Source: Plumapathes pennacea (lineage: Eukaryota > Cnidaria > Anthozoa > Antipatharia > Myriopathidae). From it: DNA of 64,000 bases. How positions within the stretch are numbered: the first letter of the stretch is position 1; the number at the start of each line of letters is the position of its first letter. Under the pieces are notes generated by a model, which saw only the letters and a list, made by a program, of their open reading frames with translations, made no database searches and had not been told where the DNA came from. The DNA is taken from contig OZ038465.1 in NCBI GenBank assembly GCA_964036295.1, positions 8,997,667 through 9,061,666 of the forward strand. The letters run 5' to 3'. Both the position numbers and the translations under genes were made by a program. Of this stretch, positions 1-13,100 are shown one piece after another.

Positions 1-2285
1 TGTTCGAGCGCTAAATGTTTACTTAGAACAAAATGTACATACAAACGTCAGGTGGTCTTTCTGACCAAGAGTGAAGGTTCAAACATATAGTTAATATTCA
101 TTCGGATTTTAGCTCTTTACTTCAGTAGTCATATAACTCAGATGCTGTGGACATATTGGCAAGATTCCCAGAGCATCTGAATTGCTTGTCTTCTAAAAAA
201 ACTTGGTCTGCACGTCGTATGGAACAGTCAGAATTAGCCTGATGAAGGACTAAAACTTGGCAACCAACACAAACTTTAGGGCCGATATTTTAAGCAAAGT
301 CTAACTTAGACCTGGTTTATCGCTAAATTAAAGTTTAAACGGACGCTGTAAAACAGGGTTAGTAAAACGTTAAACTGCATTTTTAGGACTTGGATCGGAG
401 TCAGTTTACAAAGACAACGTTTGGCCGTTGTCCGTTAAGCATGGCTGTTGTTTAAATCTTGTTTAGACCAGGACTTTCTTAACCGCGGTCTAAACCTTGT
501 TTTAAAAATCGGCCCTTAATGTTTTATCCACATCAATCTTATGTTGATACATTAACCATCGTCAGTATACCAGTTTTTAAGACCTGGATGCATGCAGATA
601 GTCCGTTGTTAGCAGTCGCTAAGGAAACTATACTCGGGAATCGTGGTTCATAAATTAAACTGGATGTGAAAAATATTGCTGGCCTTCTGTAAATCATTAT
701 TATGCAAACCACCGTCAGTTCATCCTGTTGGTGAGTGTATGGAAATCTTCGGGAGCCGTTTAAAATTGAACTTGACAGCGTATGTCTTGAATCTTTATTA
801 GTATTCGAGTGTTTGAAAACGAACCGATGTTCCTGATCGCAGTCTAATCATTTCTGCCCGAAATGTTCTGAATCTTAGAATTTTTCCGCTCGTGTAGTTT
901 TTTGAAATTCCCTAGTCCGCGTTGTTTCGTCGAATATGCTATGAATATGCACAAAATCGATCTAATTTATACTAGTCAAAAAACTTACGAAAAGAAGAGA
1001 AACATGTCAAAGATAAGAACAGTTTGAGATAGGTAGCACTATTGGTTTGTTAATCGTAGCGCTGAAAAATTCAGTGAAGATAAAGGCAGCCAGTGCAGTC
1101 GATCGAGTGAATCCATGCACAATTTATAATTATACCAAAAGAAAATTTATTGCCGCAATTTCTCCCCCGAAGGTCGTTTTTAGCGTCCCATATAATTTGT
1201 AGAAGGACGGGAAAGAGAGGTTGCTGCCAGAATGCTAGCAGTGTAAAGTTGTCGATTTTAGTTATGCTTGAGGTTGTGTCTTTTATTTCAGTGGAATATA
1301 GATTGAATGTATTTGAAACTGGATAAAATGTGAAGGTCGTTATGTAAAACCAGATGTCAGAAACTGATAGCAGGTGCAGGTTAAATTCACATTTTGTGAA
1401 GAGCATTTCATCTGCATTTTAAATAATTACTGAGAGATGATTTTTCTAAGCAATACTCTATGGTAGCGTTCTAAAATCCACATTTGTACTTCATATTTTC
1501 CACAGTGCAAGTATCTAATATTAGGAAACAGCAGGTAGTCAGAGAGTCGCTCTTTTAGTTCATATAATTACGCGAGCAAACCGACCGTGTTCAAATAGTG
1601 TAATTTTGACTTTAATGATTTTAAGAAATTCGAGGATATTTTAATCAAGAAACCAGCCGCATGCTACGAAAACAAATATGTTCATATTCTAGCCACGACC
1701 GCGTTTACTTTGTGAAAGCTTCGCAATATATATGTATTCTTTTAGTTTGTGAAGTTGCTTTTTCTTTGCAATATTGAAAGCTGTTAGTTTCATTCTAACA
1801 AACGCTATGCTGCAGTACTTGAAGGGTTTGCGCGCGACGGCCACGACTTTTGCAATGGAGTTTCCTATGTTGCTGTTCAAAAATCACAAAAGTTGTTTTT
1901 CCCATTCTCACTCTAATGCAGGCGTAAGATAGTTTCCTTCCAACAAACGCTATAAAACTTCAAGGCTTCGCGCGCGACGCACACGACTTTTGTAATGGAG
2001 TTTCCCAGGTTGTTTCATAAAACACGTGCTTACTATAATATGGTAATATGTACTATACTATACTGTACTGTACTTAAAAAAACACATAACGCGTTCTTGT
2101 GTAATATAGCCTTATCTAAACATGCAGGAAGTTGGGATAAGACAAGAGTAGCGTAGGGAAACCACGAGGCTGCCGCTTTTCTTTCTACACTACATCAGAT
2201 TACGCTTCACACTTTCTGTCTTTCTGTTCAAGGCAGTGAACCCAAGTAGTCCGTGAATATTTATGTGCAGTCATTATGCTTTCAG
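1..2285. other. 5' flank of the polycystin-like gene; missing first exon(s) expected here or upstream
   Basis: No exon is convincingly seen. The required first exon should encode a signal peptide and end in phase 1. I scanned the ATGs briefly and found none with a hydrophobic leader followed by a suitable donor. The region holds an inverted-repeat element at about 276-519 and a diverged direct duplication (about 1795-1880 and 1937-2020, sharing GCGCGCGACG and ACGACTTTTG). Short open frames at 1071-1406 and 1689-1880 on the minus strand have no recognisable features. Confidence 0.5.
276..519. mobile_element. MITE-like inverted-repeat element
   Basis: The left end reads TTTAGGGCCGATATTTTAA. 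The right end is its near reverse complement, TTTAAAAATCGGCCCTTAA. Inside, TCTAACTTAGACC and GGTCTAAACC form a second layer of symmetry. There is no coding capacity. Boundaries are approximate and no clear target duplication was found. Confidence 0.55.
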
Positions 2286-2645
2286 CTTGGTACCAGGGAT
2301 GCTTCAAAGAAGACGTCCAAGCCAGAAATTTTAACATTTCAATTGGAAACTACAAGCTCGAAGACTTGTCAGATCAAGAGTGCACTAGTATGTGTAATGA
2401 GAACAGTTACCGTTTTGCCGGCAGACAGGGACAGCTGTGCTTCTGTTCCAACTTCTACAACTCCGGTGCTAGAGCTCCTGCTGACAGCCTGTGTGATTCG
2501 CCATGCGTATCACTGAACGCGTGTGGCAATACGTCATACATCCGGGTATATGAAACCCAGGATTCCTTGAGCGGGCTGAACGTCATTGGGCCTGAAGTTG
2601 GGTGGTTGTTGGAAAATGTCGATTTTCGTGTGACTGTGGGGAGAG
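2286..2645 (+). other. WSC domain exon of the polycystin-1-like gene
   Basis: This exon encodes residues 1-120 of the assembled protein. It opens with a YQGCFKED motif and continues with the Cys pattern of a WSC carbohydrate-binding domain (ECTSMC, QLCFCS, and CDSPC followed by CG). WSC domains occur at the N-terminus of polycystin-1 and of fungal wall sensors. The acceptor AG is at 2284-2285 and the donor GT at 2646-2647. It ends in phase 1, which matches the next exon. An in-frame ATG at 2276 lies just before the acceptor, but it gives no hydrophobic leader, so I do not treat it as the start. Confidence 0.85.
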
Positions 2646-5600
2646 GTAGGCTTATTGATCCAAGTTTTTGTTTTAGAGCTGTTTTCGGATGACTGTCGAA
2701 AGTAATCGTGTGATTGCTTTGGTTTTGCGTTTGCTACGCTTTCTGATTGGTCTACACAAGTTTGGCAGCCTTCTCAACCAATCAGGAACAAAACCAAAAC
2801 CAAAACCAAAACCAAACACTTCTCACGCAAGCGATGGCGTGTACTCGCATTACTGATTGGAAAGTAAAACCAAACGCAAGACCAAACGTGAATTACTTTG
2901 GCTTCTGATTGGCTGAACTGTTTTCTCTCAGTCTCTGTGATTGGCCTGTGTGATTACTTTGGTTTTGGTTTTCGACAGTCATCCGAAAACGGCTCTAACG
3001 GTCGAATTGAATATTATTATTCGGCGTCATTCTTTTTTTTTTTTATCGATAAGAATACACACAGCCAGAAAACGGACAATGACACTCGTCCTCAGATTAG
3101 GAGTTTTAGTCCAATTCTTTTCCAAGTGTTCGACATTGGACGAGAAAATGTTCATCAGAAACATTCCTATTCATACGTTTAGCCCGCAAATCAAAACCTT
3201 GTGTTAAAAAAAGGGTATGCGTATTGATGGTTGACGTGAGCCTCAAATTTGTCTTTGTTCTGATTAATGATGACGATATCAGCAACGCAAATACCTCTAG
3301 TTGTTGTAAAATATATTGTTTTGATCCGTTTAAAATGAGAACGTACCATCTAAATATGAGACGCATTTTTCTGCCTGTTTCTTTGCGCCACCGTAAAATG
3401 CCGTCTACAAACCAAGCCGACACGTTTGTCACTTTTGTGACGTCAGCGCGCGGACGACTAAACTTGCCGCTTGTGGAGTCTGGAAGATCTCCTTCCTGTA
3501 AGACAAGGCCAGATAATTTCCCACATGGTGGAGAAATTTTATATCTTCCGTGGTTTCTTACTGGTTGCTGTCACATTTCACGCTGGTCGGCTTTTCAGAA
3601 TGATTGTATTTTCTTGGCAGCTAGCGCAAAGCAACAGGCGAACATTAGTGTGTTTTATTAGGATAACATGTAAGCGTGCTCAGTTTATTTTCTCGTGCCG
3701 CGTTTTTTCAAGGTGGCACAAACGCTTCGTACACCTACGATTTCGGTGATGGATCTTTCATTCTGACCACATGCCCCAACGCCACTCACATGTACAAACG
3801 GGGCGGACGTTTCCAGGTGAAAGTCTCTGCTAGGACCAACATCTCGGGTCCCATTTTTAACTCCACCTGGGTGTCCATCGAAAGTGCCGTGGGCGTGGTA
3901 CAAATTCAGGGCCCTGCGACAGTCGTCAAAGTCGGAGAGCCCGCGAGCTTCGACGTCAGCGTCAGCCAGGGCACAAATATGAGCGCTGTTTGGAAGTTTG
4001 ATAATCCTGGAAAAACTGTGGGTGCTAATATGTCAGGTAAGCATTGTCATAAAAGATTTTGTCCTTGAATCGTAGGCTAAACACAAAAGAGACGAGAAAA
4101 AAAGCAATGATAAAAGGGAGTATTTTATTTCTTTTTTTTAACCTTTTCACTCCGGGCAAGAGTCTAATTAACTTTCATCTCAGCAAGGTATAAAAGGCTA
4201 CTCTCTCCTCAATGAAAGAGTCATATATCACCACATCTAGGAAAATATATTTCCGCATCAGGGAAATATGTTAATCTGATCTTTTTTTCCAGACTCCTTT
4301 GTGAACCTAGTGGGCTCCAAAGCTATGTACGGAAATGTCAGCGGTTCTCCCGAAACAGATGGCGCTTACGTCATGCCCTCAAGTATCATAGACAAAGACG
4401 GATACCTGCTGGCCTGGGAACTGTATGCTTCGAAAGTCGGTTCAGTCCAACTCCAGGTTAGTACCCGTCGAAGTCTGTGATGGTAATTGACAGTGAATCG
4501 CGTACTAGACAAAGGTGTCAAAAATACAAAAACAAATCTTGTGTAAGGAGAAATCATTTAGGCCTGATAAATTAACGCCAAGAATTTAAACAAGCAATAC
4601 TCTGAAACTTGTCTTTGTACAGCATTCTAACTTGCTTGTGTGGACTGTGCAGATTGGGTGTTTTTGTTTTTGTTTTTTTTTTTTGTTTCTGATTGGTCAA
4701 AAATGCTGCCAAACTTGTTTCGACCAATCAAAAACAACTCAACTGTGCATGAGTGTGAAAGTGGCTTACTATCACCACGTGTTTTTTTTTTTTTTTTTTT
4801 TTTTTTGCAGATCTATCGCCCTCAGTGCTCCTCTTCTGGTGATCACTTTTGCCCGCGGAACAGATCTTGTATACCCCAACAAGCTTGTCTCAGCGCTTCT
4901 CCGTTTTCCTGTCCGTCGGGAAACTTTTGCGTAGAAACCGGACAGTGTTTGCCTGGGTGTTCCCCTCGCAACTCTTCGTATGCGGGAATTAGTGTACCTA
5001 ACTACATGGTAGTTGCAGGTGAGACTTTTTTCTTTCGTTTTTGTTTTTTATGGTTGTCTCTGAGCTTTTTCGAAGTTTTTGTCCACTGATCGAATGACCG
5101 ACTTAGAAACGGTTACAGAACCAGCGAAAGACAAGGGGAAGAAAAGAACAAGTTAGTTGGTTATGAAGGTCTAGTAGACGTATTTAGCATTAAATGTTTT
5201 CTTTTTTCTCTGCAAATCTACTGTAGAAACGCTTGTGAACATTCCAGCTGTTGGGCCGAACGTTTTTCCTCTCTCCGCCAAGAAAGCAATCTCTGTCAAA
5301 GCTGGTGACGTTATTGGTTGGGTGGGAAAAACGTCACCAGGCGACCTCGCTTTCGAAAATTCCGCCAGTGAGCCGACGTTCTTCTACGCAGCGGCTTCGT
5401 ACAACAGCACTATCGGGTCGCTGCTTACTCGCGCAGGCGCAAAGGAGCACCGCATCACACCTATACTGCGGGCACACGTATCCCAGCTTTCTCAGGCAAA
5501 TGCGGAACACACTTTCGTGGCAGAGGGCGAGTACAACGTGACTGTAGACGTAACAAATGGACAAAACAGTGAGCTGAGAAAGTTTTTAGTTGTTGTTCAG

Positions 5601-7139
5601 GTAAATATGGTGCTGATGCTCCACGAAATGTACGTTATCTAATTTGTTTGAAGAAGTAACTTTGTGTGTGTTTGTACGAGAGGATTTTGTTGGGATTTTG
5701 CTCGTTGCTTTACACATGTGCAGAGATAGAACAAACTTACGGCAAAGCTGTTTCTGGTCGATTTTCAAAAGGTTTTTCTGTGATTACTGTCATGCTGCGC
5801 TTAATTCGCTTTTTGATTGACTGAATCATTTTTGGCGAATCAGAAATAAGAGAATTGAAGACTGAATGGCCAATCAGAGACTACAGCAAGACCAACTGTA
5901 CTTTTCAATTGGCCTAGCCCGCCCTTAGTCACACGATAAATTGCACTGCCGGTCGGTCCCCTTATAAAACCAATTGCGAATCGTTTCTGCTTTTTTTAGC
6001 CCAGTACGTTCTTGTTAGTTGTAATTACGGGTACTTGGATCGGACTTAAAAACCTTGCGTACAAACGAAAATGTTTCAGTGACTTACTCATCCGATCAAC
6101 GACTTACGCATACTATCTTGCGCAGACAGCATGCGTAAATCATACTTACGAAGTTTTGTGAATACGTCCTCTGATTAAGAGCATTCAATTTTGAATAATA
6201 CGGTCGGTCGTCGTTTTTGGCGATGTTAGTATTGTTTTTGTTGTTGTTATTCTTATTCTTATGGTCTCACCTCTCCTATGTTTTGTCTTAATCTTCAAGG
6301 AACCCATCGGAAGCGTACAAATCTTGCTTCCGAAAAAATCCAGTGAAGGAATAAGTTACCAAGTAGGGGGCAAAGTCCCACTGGAAAAAGCAGTAGGCAA
6401 CGGAACAAATCCAGTTTTTGCGTGGGACATTCCCAATAGCACGCTTGGAAATAACTTTACTATATTCAACAGCACTGGTAAGTTCCCACGCTTCTTGCAC
6501 ATATATAAGTGTTGCTTTCCGCTGGCTTGAGAGACGAACTACAGTCAACTTATTCTATAATAGACACCCAGCCACAACTGTCCGTTTTAGAGAGGTGTCC
6601 GTCTTAAAGAGAATACTTTTAGAGTTTAGCGGTAAAGTTTGAGGTCCATGGCAGCCACCTGAATGATGCTATCCTGACAACTACACAACCAATATACTGT
6701 TCAAACCATTTCCCATCAAACATACGTAGCATGCCATGTTCCACGTTCTATGTATGGGCCTTGTTTTTTGTTTGTTTGTTTTTATTAGGAGGGGGGAGGT
6801 GAGGATTGTCGAGATTCATTTTGTCTCACGTCTATGACAGGTCTACAGACAGTCACCCTGACGGCATCAAACAACGTGAGTAGTGTGAACACTAGTGTAA
6901 CCGTGAGTGTCCTGGAGCCAGTCGGCGCTTTAAAGTGGATGTCCAAGCCTCTAAGCGTGATTGACGTGGGCGCAACCCTTAACTTTACCTTCAACGTTAA
7001 AAGTGGTATGAATGTCACAGTCACCGTGGAGTTCGGAGATGGGAAATCCAACAGTACGTACCTGGAAAAAGCCGAGAACACGAATATTTCTATGAACCAT
7101 GCGTGAGTACTCATTTGATTTGAGGGAGTTGTTGAGTAA

Positions 7140-7182
<43 letters not shown>

Positions 7183-10100
7183 TGGGAAGGGAGGGGGAGT
7201 GTTTGCATTACAGAGGGAGGCAGAAAGGACACACGTAGTGAGTGAGTGAGTGACAGACAGACAGACAGACAGACAGAAAGGTATACAGCGAGAGGCAGAA
7301 CAAGGCAGATAGCGAGTGATTCGGCTACTGAGCGAGCAAGCTACAATCCTGGACAAAAGTCTCTGGGACACCCTGATCATAGTGCTATTTCATTGATATC
7401 ACCCACTTTGGCTGGTCTAGTTAGTCAAAAAGGCACCCGCTCTCCCCTCCCCCCGATCATTGTTGGCTCAGGGCTGGAAAATGCGCAATTCAACATTGAA
7501 GTGGGGGAGGGGGTGGTGCGAAAAAGTCAAAATTAGAGGACTTTGCTCTTGTGTCTCAACATTTTTTACCAGGATTGTAGCTGGGAGTAAACCAATGAGT
7601 GTGTGAGTGAGCGAGTGAGCGAACGAGCAAACATGAGTGAGGGGGAGAAGAGTGACCATATGCTTGTATTAGTAATAGAAAGTAGAAGGAGGATTGACTA
7701 GGTAAGGGAGTGCGGAATAAGTATGTGAATGAACGAAGGCACATGCAATGTCACATGCAACAAATTGAAACACAACGAAATATTGCGAAACAAGTTGCAG
7801 GAAAGTTGTACAGTCTCACTCTACTTTTTCGTAACTTTGCGTGGTCTTGATGCAACGTGTGACATGCCGTGCACTTGGCAACTTGTCTCGCAGTGCTTTC
7901 GTCAGCGTTACGAGGGAAAATTGCCTTGGGTGACATGGCCCCACGTGTATAAGAAAGTTAGTAAAAGAGAACGCGCCAGTGCTTTTTATTTTTTGTTCCT
8001 CAGATATCTTTCCGGGGGTTCTAAGACCATTAAGGTCACTGCAGACAACAACATAGCTGAAGACATCAAAAAAACATTACAACATCAACTATCAGTTAGG
8101 GGAAAAATGGGTGACTTGAGTATTGAGGTCAAACCTGCCATGACAACTTCAGATGTGTTGAATATTTCCACGGGTCAGGAGTTTGAGATTTCCGTATCAT
8201 CTTCGGAGAACACTGCTATTAACTACACCTTCTACTTCGGTGATGGAGAACCGTCAAGAGAGTCGCCTTCAAATGGCCGGACGAAGGTCTCTCATATTTA
8301 CAAGGACGAGACTAGCTTCAACGTCACCATACAGGCTTCAATCGACGAATATTCGGAAAACCGAACTGTACCCGTGATAGCTTCTCTTTGTGGTCCGCCG
8401 GCGATTTATATGAACAGCGTGTACACGCGAGAATTCCCGATGGTCATCACCAGAGCTTCGACGATTCTACTTAGGCCAACTGTGCGTTGGAATGGTGAAT
8501 ACAGAAACGACGACTGCAAAGTTAATAATCTGAAGTATAATTGGAGCATTTCTGACACTTCAACTGGGAAACCAGCAAATTCAGATGTAGCGGAAAACTC
8601 CCTTGAAATAAAGCCTCACACCTATAAAATAGGAAACTATTCTGTTAGTTTAACGATTGAGTACTCGACGAACAGGTACTTTTTTCAAACTCATATCGCG
8701 GTAGATCGTTCGCTATTGGTGGCGACAATCCTTGGGGGTAGTTTTCGCACGGTGCCTTACTCGACGGAGAAAAATGCCAGCCTTACGCTGGACGCAAGCG
8801 AGTCGTTTGACCCGGATGAAGCTGAAGAGGGAACGACAGGGCTTAACTTTACTTGGCAGTGCAAATTCATCAATAACTCCCAACCACATGGGCCTGTCGC
8901 AACCTGTTCTTCTGAAAACTTTACTAACAAAGGAAGTGGCAAGAAGCTTCAATTGGGATTATCAGATTTTACTGAAAATATCACTTATGTCTTCCGAGTT
9001 ACTGTGGAGAGAAAAGACAGTACCAAGGCCTTCGCACAGCAGGAAATTTTGATAAACCCACTCGGTAGCCCTGAGATACAAATCAGGTGGGTAACTCGTT
9101 TGTTTCTCGTTGTTGTAAGCAATTGAAGAGGTCCTCTCGACGGCCTTTTGCTTCTCCAAACTTCTCTCATGTTCGTTCAAATTCCGGAGTGCATCTGTAG
9201 CTCAGTATAGGCACGCTATCGCGTGCTTTATTTCTTTAATGATGCACGCGGCACTTACCAATCAGATCGCGCATACTATTCACCTTACCTATAATGAGCT
9301 ATAATGCACGCGGCACTTATCAATCAGATCGCGCATACTATTCACCTTACCTATAATGAGTTATAATGCACACGGCACTTACCAATCAGACCGCACGTAC
9401 TATCTACTTTTAGCTTATAATGTGGTATCATAGTGAATACACAGTAAGACACGGCGTGTAATTTGTCTGTCAATTGATATCTCCAGGTGTCGTGCAAACT
9501 GTGACAGTAAAGTGAATTTTCAGGAGCGATTGACCTTACATGGAGAATGTGTAAACTGCAATTCCACGGACGTCCTCACAAGAACTTGGAGTGTGAAGGA
9601 GAATGGGCACGAGGTTAATGTTTCCACCACCACTGGTCTGAGTAAAGAGTATTTGGTCTTAGAGGCCAACACGCTGGAGCAAAATAAACACTACACAGTC
9701 ACACTGAAGGCAAAACGAGGCATCAGTGACGCCATTGTGAAGTACCAGCTCCAAACCAGCAGAAAACCGTATGGAGGGACGTGCGATGTCTGGTAATAAG
9801 CTCAAAATGAAGATTCTCTCAACCTTTTAAGAAGAAAATGTATAAAGGATGTAGTGAGAGTTGATAGTGTAATCAGCTTTGCACACATAAACTGCCGTAA
9901 GCATAAGTCCTTCTGCGTTAACACTGATACGCACGATATCTTTGTGTTTTTCATCAAATGCCTTTATTTGTGTAAGTTTATTGGAATTGTTATGGATTTA
10001 AAATGCACCTGCTGTGCATACTGTGACACTGTAGAACTGGAAATTAAGGCAAAGCAAATGTAACATCCAGTATTATTTTCTATCTACTCACCAGGCCAGA

Positions 10101-13100
10101 AAAAGGCACCGCTGCCAAGACCAAATTCCACATCGGCTGCGAAAAGTGGCAATCCGAGGATTTTCCACTCTCGTACGAATTTCGGTATGAAGTAAAGGAC
10201 GAGAAACTGGGCGACATCAGTTCACTTCCACAAGAAAAAACGCGGACCGAGCTTTGGGCGTACAGTCAGGAGCAGTCTACTCCATCAAGTGTGCTTCCCA
10301 TAGGAGACAAAGATAAACAGTACCGGGTGGCGCTCAGGGTCCGGATTATAAACAGATATGGATCCTTTATTGTCTATCCGCTAAACGTCACGGTGAGTGT
10401 GCTGCTTGTTTGTTTTTGTTTTTTTGTTTGTTTGTTTGTTTGTTTGTCAGTTATTTATGTTCCTTCACAACAGAATGTTACATACGGCGAAGCTCGTGCA
10501 TGCACTGCTCTTCACCACTGACAAAACCATCACATAAAAATATGCGCCAACACTACTACCGAAACAGCCTCGTATCGTGTACCTCCGGTGTTCAACTCCG
10601 TAGCACTAAACCTATAACAGGCATTACCACTTCTCTACTGCATTAACACTACTGCTTACTGATATACTCTACTACACATTGTTTTCACTGCTGCTCTTAG
10701 GTCACTACAAATTAAAACATCGTTTTCTTTATACTAACATTATCTCTACTTTTACAACTTGTAGTGGAATTAAGCCTGGGATAAAGAGGGACGTAGTACA
10801 ATCCATTTCTCTTTTCAAATCTCTCAAATAATATTTTTTTCTCACTTCATTATTTGAAGGTAAACCCACAAGAGGTAACGTCCTACAAAGAGCTGGCCAA
10901 AGAGTCTGCAGAAGGTCTGGCTTCTGGCGCCGACTCCCAAGCAGTTATCCAGTGGGCGGAAGCTATTAGCTCAGTTTTAAACCAAAATCAAACAACACCA
11001 CAGACAAGAGAGACAAAACAGGAGGTGAGTCTCCTAATTGTTTCTATGAGTGCGAGTGCGTGTCCATGTGCAAGTTCTTGGAGCAGGGGTTCCTGTAGTT
11101 TGTTTGTATTTTCCTTGTATGTATGTATGTATGTATGTATGTATGTATGTATGTATGTATGTACGTATGTATATATGTATGTATGTGTGTGTGCGCATTC
11201 GGGTCACAGTTTTTTTAATATCTGCATTTGTTCAGATTCGCTCCAGAGTAGTACAGGAGCTGATGGATAAGGTTACGGATGACAGCTCGCTGAAGGAGGT
11301 AGAACAGAAAACAAGTGCTTTGAGGAATGCAATCGACAACAAACAAGAGGTTTCTAGCGATACCCAAGTAAGTTTTACAGTAGTTTAAATTTTCCTTTTA
11401 CCCTCTGTGAAGTATCGTTATGCACCGTGCTTAACCTTGTGCTGTGAAGTATCGTTATGCACCGTGCTTAACCTTGTGCCGTGAAGTATCGTTATGCACC
11501 GTGCTTAACCTTGTGCTGTGAAGTGCGCGTAGTTGTGTCATTCTGTACTGTCCTGCTGTAATGTGCTTCCTTCTGCTATGATTTTACAGTGCTGTCTCTT
11601 TTTACTGTAATGCTCTCTTCTGCTGTGTTGTGCTGTGTTCTACTGTAATGTGCTGTGATTTACTGCACATGCTGCCTTCTACTGTGGGATCACTTATATT
11701 CTACTGTACTATGCTGTTTTCTACTATGCTAGTCCCTGTGTTCCACTGTAATATACTGTGTTTTACTGCACTATGGTGTTTATTTACTGTTTAGATGTTG
11801 TTTTTTATTGTGCTATGTTCTGGTCTGTTGTAATGTGCCGTGTTTTACTGAACTATGTTGTGTTCTCCTAGGTTATGCCGTGCTCTGTTGTAATATGTTG
11901 TGTTTACTGCTTTCTTCTATTTTACCTTGGTGTGTCACGCTGTAGTGCACTAGACAGGACTAAGTGTTGTGCTTTGCTCATCGTTTTGTTCTGTTTTTCA
12001 TTTTGATTGTGTTGTGCTATGTTATTCTTTGATTTACTCTACTCAATTCTGCTGAGCGCTTCTTTATTCTGCTCTTTTTGTTCGGTGTTGCTCTACATCC
12101 TATCCGTTATTCCTCAGGCTCTAGCAGCAAAGGGCTTTAAGAACTCTGGAAAAATTCTGAAGAAGCTGTCCGAAAAGGAAGGAGCCGTGAGAGTTGACGA
12201 AGTTGCGCAGATAATTCTAACTGGAGTATCCAATAACCTGGAGGCCTCATCCGTTACCACGGAGACGTTCATAGAAATAGGTACGTAACGGGCAACAGGC
12301 CCTTTCCATCAGGCTGGTCACATGACCAAAATCCACCACTTGACTGAATTCATCACATTCACATTCATCACAACAATTTCCCATGCAAATCTTCTTAATA
12401 TTTTTGAATTTCAACATGCTGCCAAAATGCTATGGGCTACATTCCTGTACTTTTTAACGCTTTTTCCATTTTTGACACTCAAAACACCTTAGGTGATGAA
12501 TTTCAGTCACATGATGGATTTTGGTCACGTGACCAGCCTGATGCAAAGGGATTATTATGTTACAGATACATGTAGCATGCATTGAGGCATTTAGGTTCAC
12601 CTCCTCTTCCTCCGTCTCCCCTCATTATCTCCTGCCTCTCTCGCTTTCTCCCGTAAAAGGAGAAAGACCGGTTTTTACAGATAACTCCAGTTTTTGTTGT
12701 ACCATCGCAAAACGAAATTTCGGTAATGACATCTCGTGCATATTCACGTATAGCGTCCGCATAAGATTTACCATCCTTTCCATAAAAAATGAAATGTCAT
12801 TTTGATTCTACTGAAATGTGTTGTTTCTGCTTGCACAGCCAAAGAAAATCTTGTTCCCACGACCGGCCCTCCTCCCAGGGCCTGGGCGGGAAGGATTCGC
12901 TCCAGAGAAAGCAAGAAGGTGAAACAGAATCATCAATTTTATAATAAACCCTTTCACTCCCAAACTTAATATACAGATTCTCCCAACCGTTTGAGAAGAA
13001 AATGTTTGAGTGATGTAATGAGAGTTAGTCAGCTTCCATCTGCACAATGTATCAAGGAGCAAATTTTCTATATTGTCTGATATATCTTGGTGAAAGGGTT

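Larger units (their letters stand above)
3713..9086 (+). other. PKD-type Ig-like repeat region (exons 2-8), with a Cys-rich insert
   Basis: Seven exons encode residues about 121-984. Recognisable PKD strand motifs are YDFGDGS (exon 2), VEFGDGKS (exon 7) and FYFGDGEP followed by HIYKDE (exon 8). The usual WDFGDG tryptophan is replaced in each. Exon 4 (4811-5018) is a Cys-rich segment with CxxxxxC spacing (for example CPSGNFC and CLPGC), unlike the surrounding beta-rich repeats. Many N-x-S/T sequons fit an extracellular location. The open frame containing exon 8 continues upstream to 7729, but that stretch is intron: the acceptor is the CAG at 8001-8003, and the phase-2 join gives the His-Ala-Tyr typical of a PKD strand. 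Confidence 0.8.

Noticed and set aside
1071-1406. 111-codon minus-strand frame upstream of the polycystin-like gene
   Set aside because: Low-complexity composition typical of AT-rich non-coding DNA, with no motif or supporting splice sites.
7729-8003. N-terminal part of the 465-codon frame that contains exon 8
   Set aside because: A good acceptor at 8001-8003 in the right phase and the conserved PKD strand at the junction show this part is intron read-through.
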